Positions 32,765 through 35,895 of a stretch of 35,895 bases of DNA are shown here, piece by piece (within the stretch, counting starts at the first letter, position 1; each line of letters begins with the position of its first letter). This DNA is from Microvirga solisilvae (GTDB lineage Bacteria > Pseudomonadota > Alphaproteobacteria > Rhizobiales > Beijerinckiaceae): NCBI RefSeq assembly GCF_022808595.1, contig NZ_JAKUCN010000013.1, forward strand, positions 1 through 35,895. The letters run 5' to 3'. The notes below the pieces were generated by a model that searched no databases, was not told the origin of the DNA, and worked only from the letters and a program-made list of their open reading frames with translations. A program made the position numbers and the translations under genes.

Positions 32765-34504
32765 ATGGTCCACTCTCTTCGAAAGCATCCTAGCATCATG
32801 GCTTCGTGCCGTGGCGCCTTCCTGGGCGTCGCAATCCTCAGCGGCCTGATCAATATACTTTACCTGTCCGGATCCATCTTCATGATGGAAGTTTATGATC
32901 GTGTTCTTCCCAGCAGAAGCATTCCGACCCTCGTCGGTCTCTCGATCATCATTATCGGACTCTATATCTTCCAAGGATTGTTCGAGACAATCCGAGGACG
33001 GATCCTTGCCCGCATCGGAGCTGCTCTCGACGAAGATCTGAGCCAGCAGGTCTTCCGCAGTCAGATCAACGCTCCCCTTAGGGGCAAGATCGATGGCGAT
33101 GGGCAGCAGCCTATGCGCGATCTTGATCAATTGCGCGCCTTCCTGGCCGGCGGAGGCCCATCCGCTCTCTTCGATCTGCCATGGATGCCGCTTTATCTCT
33201 TCATCTGCTTTGGCTTCCATCCTTGGCTCGGCATGGTTGCGCTCGCAGGCGCAGCTCTTCTCGTCATGATCACGCTGCTGACCGAACTTCTGACACGCGA
33301 GGCATCGAAGGCTGCGGTTAGTGCTGCACTGGTACGCAATGGCATTTCCGAAGGCGCGCATCGAAACGCTGAAGTGGTCCATGCCATGGGCATGGCTGGA
33401 TGGATCGGTGGGCGCTGGAGTGATGCGAACGAGCAGTATCTTGCACATCAGCAGCGTGCATCCGATGCGGCTGGTGGCTTAGGCGCTCTCTCGAAAGTGA
33501 TCCGAATGATGCTGCAATCCGCCGTCCTTGCGCTGGGTGCCTATCTCGTTATCGATGGACAGGCGACGGGCGGCATCATGATCGCAAGTTCCATCCTCAC
33601 CTCGCGTGCCATGGCGCCTGTCGAACTCGCGATCGGAAACTGGAAGGGCTTCGTCAGCGCCCGGCAGGGATGGCGTCGGCTGAAGGCTGCTCTCGAAGCC
33701 GATGCGCAAGACGCAGCTCCCATCAAGCTGCCTGCCCCTCGGCTCGTTCTCTCCATCGAGAATGCAGGAACAGGCGCTCCGGGTAGTCAACGTTTCGCAA
33801 TACAAGACATGTCCTTTGATCTGAAAGCCGGCAGCGGTCTCGGCATCATCGGCCCAAGCGCTTCGGGGAAGTCCTCGCTTGCACGCATGCTTGTCGGCGT
33901 CTGGCCGACATGGCGCGGTAAGGTGCGGTTCGATGGAGCTGCGATCGAACAATGGCTGCCGGAGGATCTCGGCCGTCACATCGGTTACCTGCCGCAGGAT
34001 GTTGAGCTCTTCGCTGGAACCGTTGCGCAGAACATTTCTCGCTTCGAACCTCAACCGAAGTCGGAAGCGATCATTGCCGCCGCCAAGGCCGCCAATGTCC
34101 ATGAGATGATCCTGCAATTGCCGAACGGTTATGAAACACAGGTGGGTGAATCCGGCACTGCCTTGTCAGGCGGCCAGAGGCAGCGCATTGCCCTAGCCCG
34201 CGCCATTTATGGTGACCCCTTCCTCGTGGTTCTTGATGAGCCGAATTCCAACCTCGACAACGAAGGTGAGCAGGCGCTCACAGCTGCCATCATGAACATC
34301 CGCGCGCGGGGCGGGATCGTCATCATCATCGCACATCGCCCCAGTGCTCTTGCAGGTGTAGACCAAGTGCTCGTGATGGCGGAAGGCCGCATGCAGAGCT
34401 TCGGCCCGAAGGACGAAGTGCTCAACAGAGTTCTGCGCTCTGTCCCATCACCGCAACCTGCCGAGCCACGTACTCCCGCCACTCCCCCGCTCAAAGTCGT
34501 CTAG
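32765..34504 (+). CDS. Type I secretion permease/ATPase, PrtD type
   Basis: A 579-residue inner-membrane ABC exporter. Residues about 20-290 hold five to six membrane helices (LSGLINILYLSGSIFMMEVYDRVLPSRSIPTL is typical of the PrtD/LapB-less type). The nucleotide-binding domain has Walker A GPSASGKSS near 362, ABC signature LSGGQRQR near 468, Walker B FLVVLDEP near 486 and the H-loop IIAHRP. There is no N-terminal C39 peptidase or CLD domain. It lies 133 nt after the RTX peroxidase and 16 nt before the adaptor, so it very probably exports that peroxidase. Confidence 0.95.
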   Translation: MVHSLRKHPSIMASCRGAFLGVAILSGLINILYLSGSIFMMEVYDRVLPSRSIPTLVGLSIIIIGLYIFQGLFETIRGRILARIGAALDEDLSQQVFRSQINAPLRGKIDGDGQQPMRDLDQLRAFLAGGGPSALFDLPWMPLYLFICFGFHPWLGMVALAGAALLVMITLLTELLTREASKAAVSAALVRNGISEGAHRNAEVVHAMGMAGWIGGRWSDANEQYLAHQQRASDAAGGLGALSKVIRMMLQSAVLALGAYLVIDGQATGGIMIASSILTSRAMAPVELAIGNWKGFVSARQGWRRLKAALEADAQDAAPIKLPAPRLVLSIENAGTGAPGSQRFAIQDMSFDLKAGSGLGIIGPSASGKSSLARMLVGVWPTWRGKVRFDGAAIEQWLPEDLGRHIGYLPQDVELFAGTVAQNISRFEPQPKSEAIIAAAKAANVHEMILQLPNGYETQVGESGTALSGGQRQRIALARAIYGDPFLVVLDEPNSNLDNEGEQALTAAIMNIRARGGIVIIIAHRPSALAGVDQVLVMAEGRMQSFGPKDEVLNRVLRSVPSPQPAEPRTPATPPLKVV

Positions 34505-34520
34505 ATGTCAGGAGCGCCTT

Positions 34521-35831
34521 ATGAGCACACCCAATCAATCGAATGCCCGCGCCGCAATCCGTCGCTACTCTCTTCTGGGTCTCTCATCCGCTTTCTTCCT
34601 CGTCGGAGGCCTTGGCGGCTGGGCGGCTATTACGGAACTGGCAGGTGCTGTCATCGCCCCCGGGTCTATCGTCGTGGACAGCCATGTGAAGAAGGTGCAG
34701 CATCCCACCGGCGGAGTTGTTGGTGAGATTCTGGCCAGAGACGGCGATCGCGTTCGTGCCGGCGATGTGGTGATCCGCCTCGATGAGACGATAGCCCGCG
34801 CCAACCTCGCCATGGTGTCCAAGAGCCTGGACGAACTGGCCGCGCGTCAAAGCAGACTCCAAGCCGAGCGCGACGGGCTGGAGCAGATCACTTTTCCACC
34901 AGCCTTCAAAACTCGCCTCCATGAGGCGGAACTTGTCAGCCTCATCCAGGGAGAGAACCATCTGTTCGAAACGCGCAGAGATGCTCGCGCCGGCCAAAAG
35001 GCGCAGCTCAGAGAGCGCATTGCTCAGCTCGACGAGCAAATCGATGGCCTCAAGCTGCAGGCCTCAGCCAAGGCAGACGAGATCAAACTCATCCAGGATG
35101 AACTGACGGGAGTTGAGCAACTTTGGCGCAAGAACCTGGTTCCGATGACACGCGTAACGGCTCTGAGACGTGAGGAGACCCGCCTGCGTGGGGAACATGG
35201 TCAGCTCATCTCGAACGTTGCACAGGCCAAAGGCCGGATCAGCGAAACCGCTCTGCAAATCATCCAGATCGATCAGGAACTCAGGAGCGAAGTATCAAAG
35301 GAGTTGCGCGAGACACAGGCTAGGATCGCGGAGCTCGTGGAGAGAAAAGTCTCGGCAGAAGATCAGTTGAAGCGGATCGACATTCGTGCCCCTCAGGATG
35401 GGATCGTTCATCAGTCCATTGTCCATACCATCGGCGGCGTCATCAATGCCGGAGAGCCGGTGATGCTGGTCGTGCCGGAGGCCGATGAACTTTCCATTGA
35501 GATAAAGGTGGCTCCTCAGGATATCGACCAGGTTCGCGCCGGGCTGGAGACGGTTCTACGCTTATCCGCCTTCAATCAAAGAAGCACTCCGGAACTCAAG
35601 GGCATGGTGACCTTGATCGCCGCCGATCTCGTCACGGATCAACGCTCAGGTCAGCAATTCTACCCTGTGCGCGTTGCCTTCGCTAATGGCGAACGGGAGC
35701 GTCTCAAAGATCTGAAGCTCATTCCTGGGATGCCGGTCGAAGGCCTCATCAAGACGGGTTATCGTTCGGTGTTGTCGTATTTGGCCAAGCCTGTGTTGGA
35801 TGGGTCGTCTCGGGCGTTTCGCGGCGAGTAA
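34521..35831 (+). CDS. HlyD/PrtE-type membrane fusion protein
   Basis: A 436-residue periplasmic adaptor of type I secretion. A short cytoplasmic tail is followed by one membrane helix (residues about 17-40, LLGLSSAFFLVGGLGGWAA), a lipoyl-like half (SIVVDSHVKKVQHPTGGVVGEI), a long coiled-coil hairpin (about 90-280, LRERIAQLDEQIDGLKLQ), the second lipoyl half (IDIRAPQDGIVHQSIVHTIGGVI) and a beta-barrel end. It links the PrtD-type ATPase to an outer-membrane TolC-like channel that is not in the window. It is the last gene of the operon, with a terminator following. Confidence 0.95.
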   Translation: MSTPNQSNARAAIRRYSLLGLSSAFFLVGGLGGWAAITELAGAVIAPGSIVVDSHVKKVQHPTGGVVGEILARDGDRVRAGDVVIRLDETIARANLAMVSKSLDELAARQSRLQAERDGLEQITFPPAFKTRLHEAELVSLIQGENHLFETRRDARAGQKAQLRERIAQLDEQIDGLKLQASAKADEIKLIQDELTGVEQLWRKNLVPMTRVTALRREETRLRGEHGQLISNVAQAKGRISETALQIIQIDQELRSEVSKELRETQARIAELVERKVSAEDQLKRIDIRAPQDGIVHQSIVHTIGGVINAGEPVMLVVPEADELSIEIKVAPQDIDQVRAGLETVLRLSAFNQRSTPELKGMVTLIAADLVTDQRSGQQFYPVRVAFANGERERLKDLKLIPGMPVEGLIKTGYRSVLSYLAKPVLDGSSRAFRGE

Positions 35832-35850
35832 GGCGGGCTGTGATGCACAA

Positions 35851-35885
35851 AAGCCCCCGCTGCTTTCGCTGCGGGGGCTTCTTTG
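35851..35885 (+). terminator. Intrinsic terminator of the secretion operon
   Basis: AAGCCCCCGC (35851-35860), a 10-nt loop and GCGGGGGCTT (35871-35880) form a perfect 10-bp stem followed by a T-rich stretch (TTCTTT), 19 nt after the adaptor stop. Confidence 0.9.
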
Positions 35886-35895
35886 TGGTTGGTTG

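Noticed and set aside
1..35895. tRNA, rRNA, riboswitch or CRISPR elements
   Set aside because: None could be recognised by eye. A covariance-model search would be needed to exclude small RNAs.

Overview
The window is high-GC DNA, about 36 kb, that reads as the chromosome of an alphaproteobacterium, most likely of the Hyphomicrobiales (Microvirga-, Bosea- or Methylobacterium-like). This placing is inferred from a class I lysyl-tRNA synthetase, a DUF6460-like small membrane protein, GTTC-N7-GTTC LexA boxes (the rhizobial/rhodobacterial SOS operator) and overall protein style. No rRNA, tRNA, CRISPR array, transposase or integrase was seen.

Left part (1-13,979): mostly ordinary chromosomal genes. 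A metallo-beta-lactamase exonuclease and an ATP-dependent DNA ligase form a repair operon with a YjbQ-family protein behind it. Then come an orphan LuxR-type response regulator, an HSL-type esterase, a small membrane protein, a MATE exporter, a DUF952-pyrD operon, an S24-type HTH regulator, lysS, a family-3 solute-binding protein and a membrane GT2 glycosyltransferase with an N-terminal MshEN-like domain.

Middle part (about 14,030-22,183): an unusual DNA-recombination island. It encodes a possible phage-like annealing protein, a TnsA-like protein lacking the catalytic lysine, an Mre11-like phosphoesterase, a Rad50/SbcC-like ATPase whose halves are in swapped order (signature, Walker B and H-loop first; Walker A, Q-loop, coiled coil and CxxC hook last), a small coiled-coil protein, two proteins of unknown function, a helix-hairpin-helix protein, a second-type SSB and a protein with two HARP-like repeats. 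Four promoters in this island each carry a GTTC-N4-TTT-GTTC box lying over the -10 region, 71-81 nt upstream of the chosen start codon. The island is therefore probably a LexA-controlled DNA-damage module built around a permuted Mre11-Rad50 pair. This is the most novel part of the window.

Right part (22,330-35,895): a secretion and signalling locus. A membrane histidine kinase and two paralogous NarL-type regulators (one with a degenerate receiver) are transcribed leftwards. Divergently, a 2281-residue secreted animal-type heme peroxidase with RTX calcium-binding repeats is followed by its type I secretion ATPase (PrtD type) and membrane-fusion protein (HlyD type). The 429-nt region between the two units carries large inverted and direct repeats, probably operators. 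No TolC-like outer-membrane channel lies in the window.
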